Position numbers and translations under genes: made by a program | In this document: in pieces, positions 45,213 through 55,924 of the stretch | Layout: every line of letters starts with the position of its first letter | Position numbering within the stretch: the first letter of the stretch is position 1 | Source of the DNA: Buttiauxella massiliensis | Lineage (GTDB): Bacteria; Pseudomonadota; Gammaproteobacteria; Enterobacterales; Enterobacteriaceae | Length of the DNA: 64,000 nt | Direction: 5' to 3' | Assembly: GCF_902500225.1 (NCBI RefSeq) | Contig: NZ_LR722652.1 | Coordinates: forward strand, 124,001 to 188,000 | The notes under the pieces: generated by a model | Told to the model about the DNA's origin: nothing | The model's database searches: none | The model's input: the letters and a program-made list of their open reading frames with translations, nothing else

Positions 45213-45269
45213 GATGCAACTTTAGTGTCATTTTCTACATTAAGGATACAACTTTAATGTCACTCTACA
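45213..45269. repeat. Right end with two TnsB-type binding sites
   Basis: On the minus strand: TGACATTAAAGTTGTATC (45262-45245) and TGACACTAAAGTTGCATC (45230-45213), inverted relative to the three left-end copies. The tip reads ...CTCTACA, ending at 45269. An ATG at 45257 lies inside this end and is not the qorB start. Confidence 0.85.
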
Positions 45270-45280
45270 GGAGATTTATC

Positions 45281-46129
45281 ATGATCGCGATTACCGGAGC
45301 TTCCGGCCAACTGGGCCAACTCGTTGTTGAAGAATTACTGAATACCGTTGCGGCTAACCAATTAGTTGCCATCGTGCGTAACCCGGCAAAAATTCAATCA
45401 TTTGCTGACCGTGGCGTTCAGGTACGAGCTGCCAGCTATGAAGATAAAGCGGCTTTGGTGCAAGCGCTGAATGGCGTGGAAAAACTGCTGCTTATCTCTT
45501 CAAGTGAAGTGGGCCAGCGTGCAGTTCAGCATCGCAATGTGATTGATGCAGCCAAAGAAGCAGGCGTGAAACTGATTGCCTACACAAGCCTGTTGCATGC
45601 AGACTCCTCGCCGCTGAGCCTTGCCGATGAACATATCGCCACCGAAGAAATGCTTAAACAATCCGGCATTCCATTCGTACTGCTGCGCAACGGCTGGTAT
45701 ACCGAAAACTATCTCGCCAGCGTACCGCCTGCTCTGCAACACGGCGTGTTTATTGGCAGCACCGGCGAAGGAAAAATCGCTACTGCGGCACGTGCTGATT
45801 ACGCAGCAGCAGCCGCTAAAGTCATGACTCTGGACAACCTGGCGGGCAAGGTTTACGAACTAGCGGGCGACCACGGCTGGACGCTGTCTAAGCTGACTGC
45901 TGAGTTGACCAAACAGAGCGGAAAAACAGTGGTGTATCAGAACTTGTCGGAAGCTGATTTTAAAGTAGCATTGCTCGGTGCTGGCCTGCCAGAAGGGCTA
46001 GCAGCAATGTTGGCAAACTCTGACGTTGGCGCATCCAAAGGTGGCCTGTTTGATGATAGCCACCAGCTAAGCACCCTGATTGGTCGCCCAACCACTCCGC
46101 TTGCAGAAAGCCTGCGCGCAGCGCTGTAA
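45281..46129 (+). CDS. qorB: QorB (YtfG), NAD(P)H:quinone oxidoreductase 2
   Basis: A 282-aa atypical-SDR protein (NmrA-like) reducing quinones with NADPH. Rossmann motif ITGASGQLGQLVVEELL at the N-terminus. The start MIAITGASGQ (45281) matches E. coli, with the AGGAG ribosome site at 45269-45273; the in-frame upstream ATG belongs to the transposon end. The insertion lies directly before the ribosome site, so the original promoter and the link to ytfH are gone. Expression now depends on the transposon end. Confidence 0.95.
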   Translation: MIAITGASGQLGQLVVEELLNTVAANQLVAIVRNPAKIQSFADRGVQVRAASYEDKAALVQALNGVEKLLLISSSEVGQRAVQHRNVIDAAKEAGVKLIAYTSLLHADSSPLSLADEHIATEEMLKQSGIPFVLLRNGWYTENYLASVPPALQHGVFIGSTGEGKIATAARADYAAAAAKVMTLDNLAGKVYELAGDHGWTLSKLTAELTKQSGKTVVYQNLSEADFKVALLGAGLPEGLAAMLANSDVGASKGGLFDDSHQLSTLIGRPTTPLAESLRAAL

Positions 46130-46192
46130 ATGTTAACTTTCCGTTAAAGAAGGACATCCCTATACTTACGGGGTGTCCATACGGAGATTAGC

Positions 46193-47017
46193 GTGCAAGG
46201 CGTTCCTGAGTTATTCACTGATGAAAAAGACAACGCCCAATTCCGGCATTTACCACAATTGCCCGGCGTTGAGCTTTATCACGCCCATATCTCGCGTTAC
46301 GCCTTTGAACCGCACACTCACGAAGCTTTCGGTATTGGCACGGTGACTCGAGGCGCAGAACGCTTTCGCTATCGGGGTGTTCAACATGTTGCCGCGCAGG
46401 ATTCGCTGGTGCTGATGAACCCGGATGAATTGCACACCGGCGAAGCCGCCACGGAAGACGGCTGGCAGTACCGCATGATTTATCTCGAGCCGGAACTGCT
46501 TGAAAGCGTGACCGGATCGCGCAACTGGTCGTTTAGCGATGTGGTTAAACACGATCCGCTGCGTGCAGGTTGTATTTCACAATTAATTAATGGCTTGTGG
46601 AGCGAAAGCGATTCGCTGGCCCAGCAAGGTTTGTTGCTGAATCTTATCGAAACTTTCCAGCCTTACGCTCAACATCAGGCTGGCGGAACGACAGAGTCCG
46701 CACACCGCTTTGAACAAATTCGGGACTATCTGCACGATAACTATATGCAACCGGTAACGCTTGATGAGCTCGCTGCCGTGGTTTCGCTTAGCCCTTATCA
46801 TTTTCAACGCATGTTCAAAGCACACTTCCACGTCACCCCCCATCAGATGCTAATGGCGATCCGTCTTTGGCACGCTAAGCGATTACTAACCAGCGGAATG
46901 CCTGCCGCGCAAGTGGCAGCAGCCAGCGGATTAACCGATCAGGCACATCTGACTCGCGCCTTTTCCCAGCGTTATGGCATCACGCCCGTTCGCTATCAAA
47001 AACAGGTCGCCCGTTAG
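46193..47017 (+). CDS. AraC-family transcriptional regulator
   Basis: A 274-aa regulator with a GTG start. N-terminal cupin-type domain (LYHAHISRYAFEPHTHEAFGIGTVTRGAERFRYRG, DSLVLMNPDELHTGEA) and C-terminal AraC helix-turn-helix pair (VTLDELAAVVSLSPYHFQRMFKAHFHVTPHQMLMAIRLWHAKRLL, PAAQVAAASGLTDQAHLTRAFSQRYGITPVRY). It is absent from the E. coli ytfF-qorB interval. It precedes ytfF in the same direction and may control that transporter (inference). Confidence 0.9.
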   Translation: MQGVPELFTDEKDNAQFRHLPQLPGVELYHAHISRYAFEPHTHEAFGIGTVTRGAERFRYRGVQHVAAQDSLVLMNPDELHTGEAATEDGWQYRMIYLEPELLESVTGSRNWSFSDVVKHDPLRAGCISQLINGLWSESDSLAQQGLLLNLIETFQPYAQHQAGGTTESAHRFEQIRDYLHDNYMQPVTLDELAAVVSLSPYHFQRMFKAHFHVTPHQMLMAIRLWHAKRLLTSGMPAAQVAAASGLTDQAHLTRAFSQRYGITPVRYQKQVAR

Positions 47018-47094
47018 CTAAACCGCAAGCTGGTACAATATTTTTGATCCCGCCACACCTACACTCATTCCAAAGACATTATTGGATATAGAAG

Positions 47095-48069
47095 ATGTTA
47101 ACTGGAGTGCTGTATGCCCTGCTCGCAGGGTTGATGTGGGGGCTGATTTTTGTCGGGCCGTTGATTGTTCCTGATTACCCGGCTGCCATGCAGTCGACCG
47201 GGCGTTATCTGGCGCTGGGCTTTATTGCGCTACCGCTGGCCTGGTTTGGCCGCCAGCGCTTGCGCCAACTGACACGTTCGGATTGGTTTACCGCGCTGAA
47301 GCTCTCTACCGTCGGCAATCTCATTTATTACGTGTGTCTCGCGAGCGCCATTCAGCGTACCGGCGCGCCGATTTCTACCATGATTATCGGCACGCTTCCG
47401 GTGGTGATCCCGGTCTTTGCCAACCTGCTTTACAGCAAACGTGACGGCAAACTGCCGTGGCGTCGACTTGCGCCTGCACTGGTGATTATCGCCCTGGGTC
47501 TTGTGATGGTAAATACTGCAGAGTTACGCACCGGGCAGCTTGATTTCAGCTGGTGGCGATATATCAGCGGCATCAGCCTGGCGTTTATCTCGGTGGCCTG
47601 CTGGGCGTGGTATGCACTGCGTAACGCCTGTTGGCTGCGCGAAAACCCGGATAAAAATCCGCTGATGTGGGCGACGGCGCAGGGACTGGCGATTCTGCCC
47701 TTTTCACTGATCGGGTACATCGCCGTCTGCCTGTGGATGTCGCGCACCAACACTGATTTCACCCTACCCTTTGGCCCACGCCCGGAAGTGTTTTTAACAC
47801 TGATGTTAGCCATCGCACTGTTTTGTTCCTGGCTCGGCGCGCTATGCTGGAACATCGCCAGCCAGCGTTTGCCTACCGTTATCGTCGGCCCGCTGATTGT
47901 CTTTGAAACGCTCGCAGGCCTGGCTTACACCTTTATGCTGCGCCATAGCTGGCCACCTCTGCTGACATTGCTGGGGATTGTTTGCCTGGTAATTGGCGTG
48001 GTGATGGCTGTGTTGACCAAACCGCAGAAAAACACGCTCGCTGAAGTGGTTGTCGTGACGGACAAATAG
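47095..48069 (+). CDS. ytfF: YtfF, DMT/EamA-family transporter
   Basis: A 324-aa inner-membrane protein with ten predicted helices and two EamA repeats, close to E. coli YtfF (LYALLAGLMWGLIFVGPLIVP, SAIQRTGAPISTMIIGTLPVVIPVFANLLY). The family exports small metabolites; the substrate is unknown. It lies between the AraC regulator and ytfE. Confidence 0.93.
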   Translation: MLTGVLYALLAGLMWGLIFVGPLIVPDYPAAMQSTGRYLALGFIALPLAWFGRQRLRQLTRSDWFTALKLSTVGNLIYYVCLASAIQRTGAPISTMIIGTLPVVIPVFANLLYSKRDGKLPWRRLAPALVIIALGLVMVNTAELRTGQLDFSWWRYISGISLAFISVACWAWYALRNACWLRENPDKNPLMWATAQGLAILPFSLIGYIAVCLWMSRTNTDFTLPFGPRPEVFLTLMLAIALFCSWLGALCWNIASQRLPTVIVGPLIVFETLAGLAYTFMLRHSWPPLLTLLGIVCLVIGVVMAVLTKPQKNTLAEVVVVTDK

Positions 48070-48103
48070 CGCCTTACCTCTAAATAGTCATAGCGCCGCT
48101 TTA

Positions 48104-48126
48104 AAGATGCATTTAATATACATCTT
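48104..48126. promoter_or_regulatory. NsrR operator upstream of ytfE
   Basis: AAGATGCATTT, a central A, and ATATACATCTT form a palindrome almost identical to the E. coli ytfE NsrR site as I recall it. NsrR is a nitric-oxide-sensing [Fe-S] repressor. It lies 28 bases before the ytfE start codon. Confidence 0.85.
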
Positions 48127-48153
48127 ATATTATCGACAACGAGGTATCTGCTT

Positions 48154-48816
48154 ATGGCCTTCCGCGATCAAGCTTTAGGTGAACTGGCTTTAACTATTCC
48201 GCGCGCTTCGGCGCTGTTCCGTAAATTGGATCTCGATTTCTGCTGTGGTGGTAAACAGACGCTTGAGCGTGCCGCAACGCGCAAAGAGTTGGATCTCGAG
48301 GCGATCGAAGCCGAGCTTACTGCTCTTGCTGAAGAACCCACTGAGAAAGAGTGGCGCACGGCACCGCTGGCGGAAATCATCGACCACATTCTGGTGCGCT
48401 ACCATGACCGCCACCGCGAACAACTGCCAGAGCTGATTCTTCAGGCCACCAAAGTTGAGCGCGTGCATGCCGATAAGCCTAACGTACCGAAGGGGCTGGC
48501 GAAGTATCTCACCATGCTGCATCAGGAACTCAGCAGCCATATGATGAAAGAAGAACAGATCCTGTTCCCGATGATTAAAAATGGCATGGGAACGCAGGCC
48601 AACGGCCCGATTAGCGTGATGGAAAGCGAGCATGATGACGCTGGCGAATTGCTGGAAGTGATCAAGCACACCACCAATAACGTGACGCCGCCACCAGAAG
48701 CCTGCACGACCTGGAAAGCGATGTATAACGGAATTAATGAGCTGATTGACGATCTGATGAATCACATCAGTCTTGAGAATAACGTGCTGTTCCCACGGGC
48801 TTTGGCTGGGGAATAA
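48154..48816 (+). CDS. ytfE: YtfE (RIC), di-iron iron-sulfur-cluster repair protein
   Basis: A 220-aa cytoplasmic protein that repairs iron-sulfur clusters after nitrosative and oxidative damage. The N-terminal ScdA domain has the CC pair (Cys30-Cys31 in [13 protein letters not shown]). The hemerythrin-like di-iron site ligands are in [46 protein letters not shown] and [14 protein letters not shown]. Preceded by an NsrR-type palindrome. Confidence 0.97.
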   Translation: MAFRDQALGELALTIPRASALFRKLDLDFCCGGKQTLERAATRKELDLEAIEAELTALAEEPTEKEWRTAPLAEIIDHILVRYHDRHREQLPELILQATKVERVHADKPNVPKGLAKYLTMLHQELSSHMMKEEQILFPMIKNGMGTQANGPISVMESEHDDAGELLEVIKHTTNNVTPPPEACTTWKAMYNGINELIDDLMNHISLENNVLFPRALAGE

Positions 48817-48821
48817 GGGTT

Positions 48822-48850
48822 AATCCCCCTCACCTGTGGCGAGGGGGATT
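48822..48850. terminator. Hairpin between convergent ytfE and cycA
   Basis: AATCCCCCTC (48822-48831) and GAGGGGGATT (48841-48850) form a 10-bp stem. There is only a short T-run, but it lies between converging genes. Confidence 0.6.
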
Positions 48851-48854
48851 ATGA

Positions 48855-50267
48855 TTACTTACGCATTGCAGCGATGCGCTTCTTGCCGATAAACATCCAA
48901 CATACACCTAACAACACAAACCACAATGGCGTCACGATCAGCGCCTGGCGCGTATCAGTTTCCAGCGTCAACAGCACAATCACAAACACGAAGAACGCCA
49001 TACACATCCAGCACATAAACTTGCCGAGCGGCATTTTGTAGATCGATTTCTCGTGCAAATGTGGGCGCTGTTTGCGGTACACCAGGTACGAGCAAAGAAT
49101 AATCGTCCAGACGAACATAAACAGAATCGCCGACACGGTAGTTATCATGGTGAACGCCGCAATCACGTTCGGGTTCACGTAAAGCATCACCACGCCACCC
49201 AGCAGGCAGATACAGGAGAAGGTCAAACCCTTCGCCGGAACTGCGCGCTTAGAGAGTTTGGCGAATGCTTTCGGTGCCATACCATCTTGTGCCAGGCCAA
49301 ACAGCATACGGCTGGTTGAGAACACTCCGCTGTTGGCAGAAGAAGCCGCAGAGGTCAGCACCACAAAGTTGATGATACTCGCGGCGGCAGGCAGGCCCAC
49401 CAACACAAACAGTTCAACGAACGGGCTCTTATCCGCGACGACGGAACGCCATGGCGTCACCGACATAATCACGATCAGCGCAAACACGTAGAACATGATG
49501 ATACGGATCGGAATCGAGTTGATGGCGCGTGGCAGAGATTTTTCCGGGTCTTTGGTTTCTGCTGCCGTCGTTCCCACCAGCTCAATACCCACAAACGCAA
49601 ATACCGCTATCTGGAAGCCTGCGAAGAATCCGCTGATGCCTTTCGGGAACCATCCGCCGTCGTTCCACAAGTTGTTGATGGAAGCCTCTACGCCAGACGG
49701 GGAATGGAAGTTGGTTAAAATCATCACCAGGCCGATAACGATTAGCGCAACGATGGCGACAATTTTAATCATCGCAAACCAGAACTCCATTTCGCCGAAC
49801 ATTTTCACCGTGGCCAGATTCAGGCTCAGCAGCAAAACAATCACCGCGAGCGACGCCACCCAGTCCGATAAGCCGGGGAACCAGAACTGCGCGTAGGCGG
49901 TTATCGCCACAACGTCCGCCATGCCGGTGACCACCCAGCAAAACCAGTAAGTCCAGCCGGTAAAATACCCCGCCCACGGGCCGAGTAAGTCCGCTGCAAA
50001 ATCGCTAAATGACTTGTATTCGAGGTTTGAAAGCAGCAGTTCGCCCATCGCGCGCATCACGAAGAACAGCATAAAGCCGATAATCATGTATACGAAGATG
50101 ATGGATGGGCCTGCGAGGCTAATCGTTTTACCGGAGCCCATAAACAGGCCGGTTCCGATGGCGCCACCGATGGCAATAAGCTGAATATGGCGGTTGGTTA
50201 AATTACGCCGCAGAGACTGTTCTGACGGCTCTTCAGCAACGTCAGAAACCTTTATCTGATCTACCAT
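48855..50267 (-). CDS. cycA: CycA, D-serine/D-alanine/glycine permease
   Basis: A 470-aa amino-acid transporter of the APC superfamily with 12 membrane helices. The amino-acid-permease signature is visible near the N-terminus (LTNRHIQLIAIGGAIGTGLFMGSGKTISLAGPSIIFVYMI). It takes up D-serine, D-alanine, glycine and D-cycloserine. In E. coli the mRNA is repressed by the GcvB small RNA. Upstream, 50268-50566 is a 299-bp AT-rich gap with no gene that I can see. Confidence 0.96.
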   Translation of the reverse strand: MVDQIKVSDVAEEPSEQSLRRNLTNRHIQLIAIGGAIGTGLFMGSGKTISLAGPSIIFVYMIIGFMLFFVMRAMGELLLSNLEYKSFSDFAADLLGPWAGYFTGWTYWFCWVVTGMADVVAITAYAQFWFPGLSDWVASLAVIVLLLSLNLATVKMFGEMEFWFAMIKIVAIVALIVIGLVMILTNFHSPSGVEASINNLWNDGGWFPKGISGFFAGFQIAVFAFVGIELVGTTAAETKDPEKSLPRAINSIPIRIIMFYVFALIVIMSVTPWRSVVADKSPFVELFVLVGLPAAASIINFVVLTSAASSANSGVFSTSRMLFGLAQDGMAPKAFAKLSKRAVPAKGLTFSCICLLGGVVMLYVNPNVIAAFTMITTVSAILFMFVWTIILCSYLVYRKQRPHLHEKSIYKMPLGKFMCWMCMAFFVFVIVLLTLETDTRQALIVTPLWFVLLGVCWMFIGKKRIAAMRK

Positions 50268-50532
50268 GTTGTATTTTTCCTGTACCTGTCTGTTGTGTTC
50301 AGGCTCTACCGGCCTTTATAAAAATTAAAATAGTGAGGATGTGATGTTGTTCCGGGGAACTCAAAGATAGTAGGGAAGAATTGGCAGGATGAATACTAAG
50401 AAAGAAATTATTTGTTAATTTAATGTTTGTTTTGAGTGCAAAATCACGGCTATAAAGTGAGCAGTCTCACATAAACACTCAGGAAGGTAGCGTTTACCAG
50501 ATAAAATCACGCTAATTTTGTTAACCACCAAA

Positions 50533-50555
50533 TAAAAACCCCGCCGAAGCGGGGT
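50533..50555 (-). terminator. Terminator of fklB
   Basis: On the minus strand ACCCCGC-TTCG-GCGGGGT followed by TTTTA; a UUCG tetraloop intrinsic terminator 12 bases past the fklB stop. Confidence 0.88.
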
Positions 50556-50566
50556 CGTTCGAACGC

Positions 50567-51187
50567 TTACAGAATTTCCAGCAGTTCAACTTCAAAAACC
50601 AGAGTGCTGTACGGAGGAATTGACGCACCCGCGCCACGCTCACCGTAAGCCAGGTTATGAGGAATAGTCAGTTCCCACTTTGAGCCAACTGGCATCAGAG
50701 TCAGAGCTTCAATCCAGCCTGCGATAACGCCGCTAACCGGGAATTCAGCTGGTTCGCCACGTTGTACGGAGCTGTCGAACACAGTGCCATCAACCAGTTT
50801 GCCGGTGTAATGCACGCGAACGTGGTCTTTACGCGCTGGAATTGGACCAGTACCTTGAGTCAGAACACGGAATTGCAGGCCAGATTCGGTGCTGCTTACG
50901 CCGTCTTTCTTCAGGTTTTCTTCGAGGAATTTCACGCCTTCAACAGCCAGTTCTTTCTGGCGTTCCTGGCGAACGGCGTCGGCACGTTCGTGAACTTCAC
51001 GCAATGCGCGATGAACCACATCAACCGGAACTACCGGGGCATTCCCTTCCAGCGCATCACGCAGACCAGCCACCAGTGCTTCTGGCAGCAGGCCTTGCAG
51101 ACCAGATTCACTCAGTTGTTGACCTACCTGTAAACCAATACCGTAACTTGCTTGCGCTTCGACGCTGTCAAAAGAAGGGGTCGTCAT
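50567..51187 (-). CDS. fklB: FklB, FKBP-type peptidyl-prolyl isomerase (FKBP22)
   Basis: A 206-aa protein. The N-terminal helical dimerisation domain ([35 protein letters not shown]) is followed by an FKBP domain ([39 protein letters not shown] ... [25 protein letters not shown]). It accelerates proline isomerisation in protein folding. Start at [16 protein letters not shown], matching E. coli and preceded by AAGGAAATCCC; the longer frame adds ten non-conserved residues. Confidence 0.96.
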   Translation of the reverse strand: MTTPSFDSVEAQASYGIGLQVGQQLSESGLQGLLPEALVAGLRDALEGNAPVVPVDVVHRALREVHERADAVRQERQKELAVEGVKFLEENLKKDGVSSTESGLQFRVLTQGTGPIPARKDHVRVHYTGKLVDGTVFDSSVQRGEPAEFPVSGVIAGWIEALTLMPVGSKWELTIPHNLAYGERGAGASIPPYSTLVFEVELLEIL

Positions 51188-51431
51188 GGGATTTCCTTTA
51201 ATGGTATTTAAAAGCAAGCCCGCAGCATAGCAGCGTCAACCTGACGGGTAAAATGCAAAAGCGGCAAAGGTGACAAATGCAGGCGAAACAGGAACAATGG
51301 TTTAAGTGAGCGTGAAATTGCGGTTGAGAATCACGTTACGCGGGATTATTCAGCGCATCAAACAGTTAGCGTTCTATAATGGAGTGGGTAAATGTACAGA
51401 GCACGTTGTGTGGAAATGAGGAGTGTTGCCG

Positions 51432-52022
51432 ATGCGATTCGCTGTTAAACCCTGGCTTGCGCGGATTTGGCATGCACCCGACAATTTCCGGTTGATGGAT
51501 CCACTGCCGGTGATGCACCGCCGTGGCATTATTATTGCGGCGATCGTGGTTGTACTCGGCTTCCTGTGGCCTACACCTGATGCCCCTACTCTGCCAGTTA
51601 CGCGCGATGCACAACTTTCTATTGAGTCACAATCCCCAATTCGTGCCCACTTAGTCAACCCGCCAGAGAACTCAACTCCTGTCGAACCGTCACGTGTTGA
51701 AGAGCAACCACAGGCAGAAACGCAAGCGCCTGTGCCGCATGAGAATAACGATATTGACCAGCAATGGCGTTCGTACCGCGTAGAGTCCGGGCAAACTATG
51801 GCGCAACTGTTCCGCGATCATAATTTACCGCCCGCTGATGTTTATTCGATGGCGCAGGTAGAAGGCAGCAACAAACCACTGAGTACTTTGCAAACCGGGC
51901 AGATGGTGCAGATTCGCCAGAATGCAAATGGTGTAGTGACGGGGCTGACAATTGATATTGGCAACGATCAGCAAGTGCTATTTACACGTCAGCCTGATGG
52001 CAGTTTTGTACGGGCGCGCTAA
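51432..52022 (+). CDS. ytfB: YtfB, cell-division-associated OapA-family protein
   Basis: A 196-aa inner-membrane protein: OapA N-terminal segment (WHAPDNFRLMDPLPVMHRRGIII), one membrane helix (about 31-46), a Pro/Glu-rich periplasmic linker and a C-terminal LysM-like OapA domain (WRSYRVESGQTMAQLFRDHNLPPADVYSMAQVEG). E. coli YtfB binds septal glycans and localises to the division site. ATG 51432 is chosen for the GAGGAG 8 bases upstream; a GTG at 51423 is the alternative. Confidence 0.93.
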   Translation: MRFAVKPWLARIWHAPDNFRLMDPLPVMHRRGIIIAAIVVVLGFLWPTPDAPTLPVTRDAQLSIESQSPIRAHLVNPPENSTPVEPSRVEEQPQAETQAPVPHENNDIDQQWRSYRVESGQTMAQLFRDHNLPPADVYSMAQVEGSNKPLSTLQTGQMVQIRQNANGVVTGLTIDIGNDQQVLFTRQPDGSFVRAR

Positions 52023-52048
52023 TTTTTTAGCCGGTTCAGAAATGCAAA

Positions 52049-52072
52049 ACGCCGGCACGAGGCCGGCGTCTT
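52049..52072. terminator. Terminator between ytfB and rplI
   Basis: ACGCCGGC (52049-52056) and GCCGGCGT (52062-52069) form a stem followed by CTTT; on the other strand GTTTTGC follows. It lies between converging genes. Confidence 0.75.
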
Positions 52073-52094
52073 TACGTGTTTGAATCAGCGTAAA

Positions 52095-52559
<465 letters not shown>

Positions 52560-52586
52560 TCAAAGTCGTTAATGGACAGTGGCCGA

Positions 52587-53136
<550 letters not shown>

Positions 53137-53142
53137 TGGAAA

Positions 53143-53669
<527 letters not shown>

Positions 53670-53898
53670 GGTCATATGGAAATTAATTCTTTTGCATGAA
53701 GGCTAAATTTCTAACAAGCGCTAACTCAGTGAAATCTATAACTTTGACCTGGATCACTTAAAATTTTTGACCAACACCATCAGAAATGGTCGCTTTTTAT
53801 CCACCCCTAAGGGTTTACACTTATTGTCATAGGCCGCCACTATTTATTAACAGGAGCGACGACCGCAGCTGACACATTAAGTTGTAGTGGAGCGGATT

Positions 53899-54174
53899 AT
53901 GAAAATTACAGTTTTAGCCTTTCTGGCGGCGATTTTGCTTAGTTCAAATGCAGCTGCCGCGATCAAGATTGATGGTCGCCAGGCACAGAATATGGATGAT
54001 GTGATGAGCCTTGGGGTTATTTATATCAACCATAACTTCGCGACAGAACAGGAAGCTGAAGTTGCTATCCATGAGGATGCAGATCAGCACAATGCAAAGT
54101 ACTACCACACTATTTTGATGAGAGAATCCGGTAGTAACGGCAATATGCGCGTAAGCGCTGACATTTACCGGTAG
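53899..54174 (+). CDS. yjfY: YjfY, DUF1471 (YhcN/BhsA-family) periplasmic protein
   Basis: A 91-aa protein with a signal peptide (MKITVLAFLAAILLSSNAAAA) and the DUF1471 domain, very like E. coli YjfY (NMDDVMSLGVIYINHNFATE, YYHTILMRESGSNGNMRVSADIYR). Family members affect biofilm and stress responses; YjfY itself has no firm function. ATG 53899 is preferred over the upstream in-frame ATG at 53887. Two further DUF1471 genes, bsmA and yjfN, lie at the other end of the ula cluster. Confidence 0.92.
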   Translation: MKITVLAFLAAILLSSNAAAAIKIDGRQAQNMDDVMSLGVIYINHNFATEQEAEVAIHEDADQHNAKYYHTILMRESGSNGNMRVSADIYR

Positions 54175-54251
54175 CAGAATGCAATGAGGTAATGAAGTAA
54201 GGCGTTAACACCAGGAATACCACAACGACATAGAAAGCCAACGTTTGACTT

Positions 54252-54276
54252 GCCCCCGCTTGCGGGGGCTTTTTTA
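54252..54276. terminator. Strong terminator between yjfY and ulaF
   Basis: GCCCCCGC-TT-GCGGGGGC followed by TTTTTT; 78 bases past yjfY and about 100 bases past the end of the convergent ula operon. Confidence 0.85.
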
Positions 54277-54372
54277 TGGTTCATACTGAAAATTAAAGAG
54301 AGTTGGAACCTGCGCAAATGCGATTTAAAAGGCCAAAGCCATGTGCCCTGTAACCTCAATTATCTCGCGTAT

Positions 54373-55062
54373 TTATCTTCCCTGCCCGTAATAAGCGTTC
54401 GGGCCATGTTTACGCTGAAAGTGTTTGTTCATCAAATAACTGTCGATAGGTTTAAGTGCCGGATTAATCCCACGAGCAATCCACGCCATTCGCGCCACTT
54501 CCTCCATAACCACCGCGTTATGTACTGCGTCTTCGGCAGTTTTCCCCCATGCAAACGGGCCATGTTGATAAACCACGACGCCGGGCGTGTGCAGAGGGTG
54601 ATGGCTACCTAAGGTTTCGATAATCACTTTGCCGGTATTTAGCTCATATTCGCCCTGCACTTCGTCGATAGTTAATGCGCGAGTGCAGCGAATATCACCA
54701 AAAAAGTAATCAGCATGTGTCGTACCAAGTGGCGGAATACTTAGCCCAGCCTGCGCCCATGCGGTGGCATGGGTAGAGTGAGTGTGAACAACTCCGCCGA
54801 GTTCGGGATATTGCCTATATAATGCGAGGTGAGTCGCGGTATCAGACGAAGGGCGGTACTTCCCTTCAATCACCATACCGTTCATATCGACTATCACCAT
54901 GTCGTCAGCAGACATCTGCTCATAGGCCACGCCGCTTGGCTTAATCGCAATACATTGCCGCTCGCGGTCGATACCGCTGACATTCCCCCAGGTGAAGGTC
55001 ACCAGACCATGCCGTGGAAGCGCCATATTCGCCTCAAAAACCTGCTGTTTAAGCTGCTGCAT
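54373..55062 (-). CDS. ulaF: UlaF, L-ribulose-5-phosphate 4-epimerase
   Basis: A 229-aa class II aldolase/epimerase that makes D-xylulose-5-phosphate in L-ascorbate catabolism. Zn-binding His pairs are in [14 protein letters not shown] and [10 protein letters not shown], with [15 protein letters not shown] typical of the epimerase group. The start [23 protein letters not shown] is chosen by match to E. coli; the longer frame overlaps ulaE fully. It overlaps ulaE by 14 bases. Confidence 0.96.
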   Translation of the reverse strand: MQQLKQQVFEANMALPRHGLVTFTWGNVSGIDRERQCIAIKPSGVAYEQMSADDMVIVDMNGMVIEGKYRPSSDTATHLALYRQYPELGGVVHTHSTHATAWAQAGLSIPPLGTTHADYFFGDIRCTRALTIDEVQGEYELNTGKVIIETLGSHHPLHTPGVVVYQHGPFAWGKTAEDAVHNAVVMEEVARMAWIARGINPALKPIDSYLMNKHFQRKHGPNAYYGQGR

Positions 55063-55915
55063 AATCAGCCTCCAGCAAACCGGCAGTTGCCATGCGAGCG
55101 AGCACCCAATCACGAGCAGCGATAACTTCAGCAATCGGGTCCACCGCTTTTTCACTCCACATTTCAATCAAATATGGGCCACGGTAGCCACTGCGTTTTA
55201 AGGTCGCAAAGCAATCCTCAAACGCCACCACGCCGCTGCCGAAGGGAACATTTTTGAACACGCCGGGCTTCGTGTCTTTTACGTGAACCGCCACAATGTG
55301 CCCGCGCCCTGCCTCCAGCTCCATTTGCACGTCGTTATCCCATGCGGATAAATTGCCGATGTCCGGATACAACTGGAACCAAGGGTTATTCAGGTAATGC
55401 GCGTAACCCATCGCTTTGCTGATGGAGTTCATCAGCGGGTAGTCCATGATTTCCATTGCCAGTGTGACCTGGGCGCGGCTCGCCATTTCAACAGCCTGAG
55501 TCAAGCCTTCACGAAAACGGCGACGGGTTTCGTCGTTGGCTTGCTGGTAATAGACATCGTAACCCGCCAGCTGAATTACGCGTACGCCAACGTCTTGCGC
55601 AAACTTGATGGCTTTACGCATGATCTCCAGCCCATGGTTACGAATTTCGTCATCTTCACTGCCTAGTGGATAACGGCGATGCGCACTCAGGCAGATAGAA
55701 GGAACGCGTACCCCGGTATCCGCGATGGCTTGTACCAACGAAAATCGCTGTTCGCGACTCCAGTCAAGCCGTGCGAGGCGTTCATCAGTTTCATCAATCG
55801 ACATCTCGACAAAATCGAACTCCAGACTGGCAGCGAGTTGTAGCCTTTCCCGCCAGCACTCCCCGGCAGGAAGCGCCTTTTCGTAAATACCCAGCGGCAC
55901 TTGCTTATTCAACAT
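55049..55915 (-). CDS. ulaE: UlaE, L-xylulose-5-phosphate 3-epimerase
   Basis: A 288-aa TIM-barrel isomerase converting L-xylulose-5-P to L-ribulose-5-P. Metal-binding Glu/Asp/His residues sit in [33 protein letters not shown] and [10 protein letters not shown] few residues longer than E. coli UlaE at the C-terminus, where it overlaps ulaF. Confidence 0.96.
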   Translation of the reverse strand: MLNKQVPLGIYEKALPAGECWRERLQLAASLEFDFVEMSIDETDERLARLDWSREQRFSLVQAIADTGVRVPSICLSAHRRYPLGSEDDEIRNHGLEIMRKAIKFAQDVGVRVIQLAGYDVYYQQANDETRRRFREGLTQAVEMASRAQVTLAMEIMDYPLMNSISKAMGYAHYLNNPWFQLYPDIGNLSAWDNDVQMELEAGRGHIVAVHVKDTKPGVFKNVPFGSGVVAFEDCFATLKRSGYRGPYLIEMWSEKAVDPIAEVIAARDWVLARMATAGLLEADYAAA

Positions 55916-55924
55916 GAGCAGTCC

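Larger units (their letters stand above)
20906..45269. mobile_element. Tn7-like transposon between ytfH and qorB
   Basis: About 24.4 kb bounded by termini TGTGATGTGACA at 20906 and, in reverse complement, TGTAGAGTGACA ending at 45269. Both ends hold copies of an 18-bp repeat with core AAAGTTGTA, as expected for TnsB sites. The tnsA-tnsB-tnsC-tniQ genes run inward from the left end, followed by a second TniQ-like gene and cargo. ACAGG occurs at 20901-20905 and again at 45267-45271, but the second copy overlaps the terminal ACA. If ACAGG is the 5-bp target duplication, the element ends at 45266; if TGT...ACA are the true tips, no duplication is visible. Confidence 0.9.

Noticed and set aside
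20906-45269. CRISPR-associated transposon
   Set aside because: Two TniQ proteins invite the idea, but I found no cas gene and no regularly spaced repeat array anywhere in the window.
45257-45280. Upstream ATG start for qorB
   Set aside because: These codons lie in the transposon end; the conserved start MIAITGASG at 45281 has its own AGGAG site.
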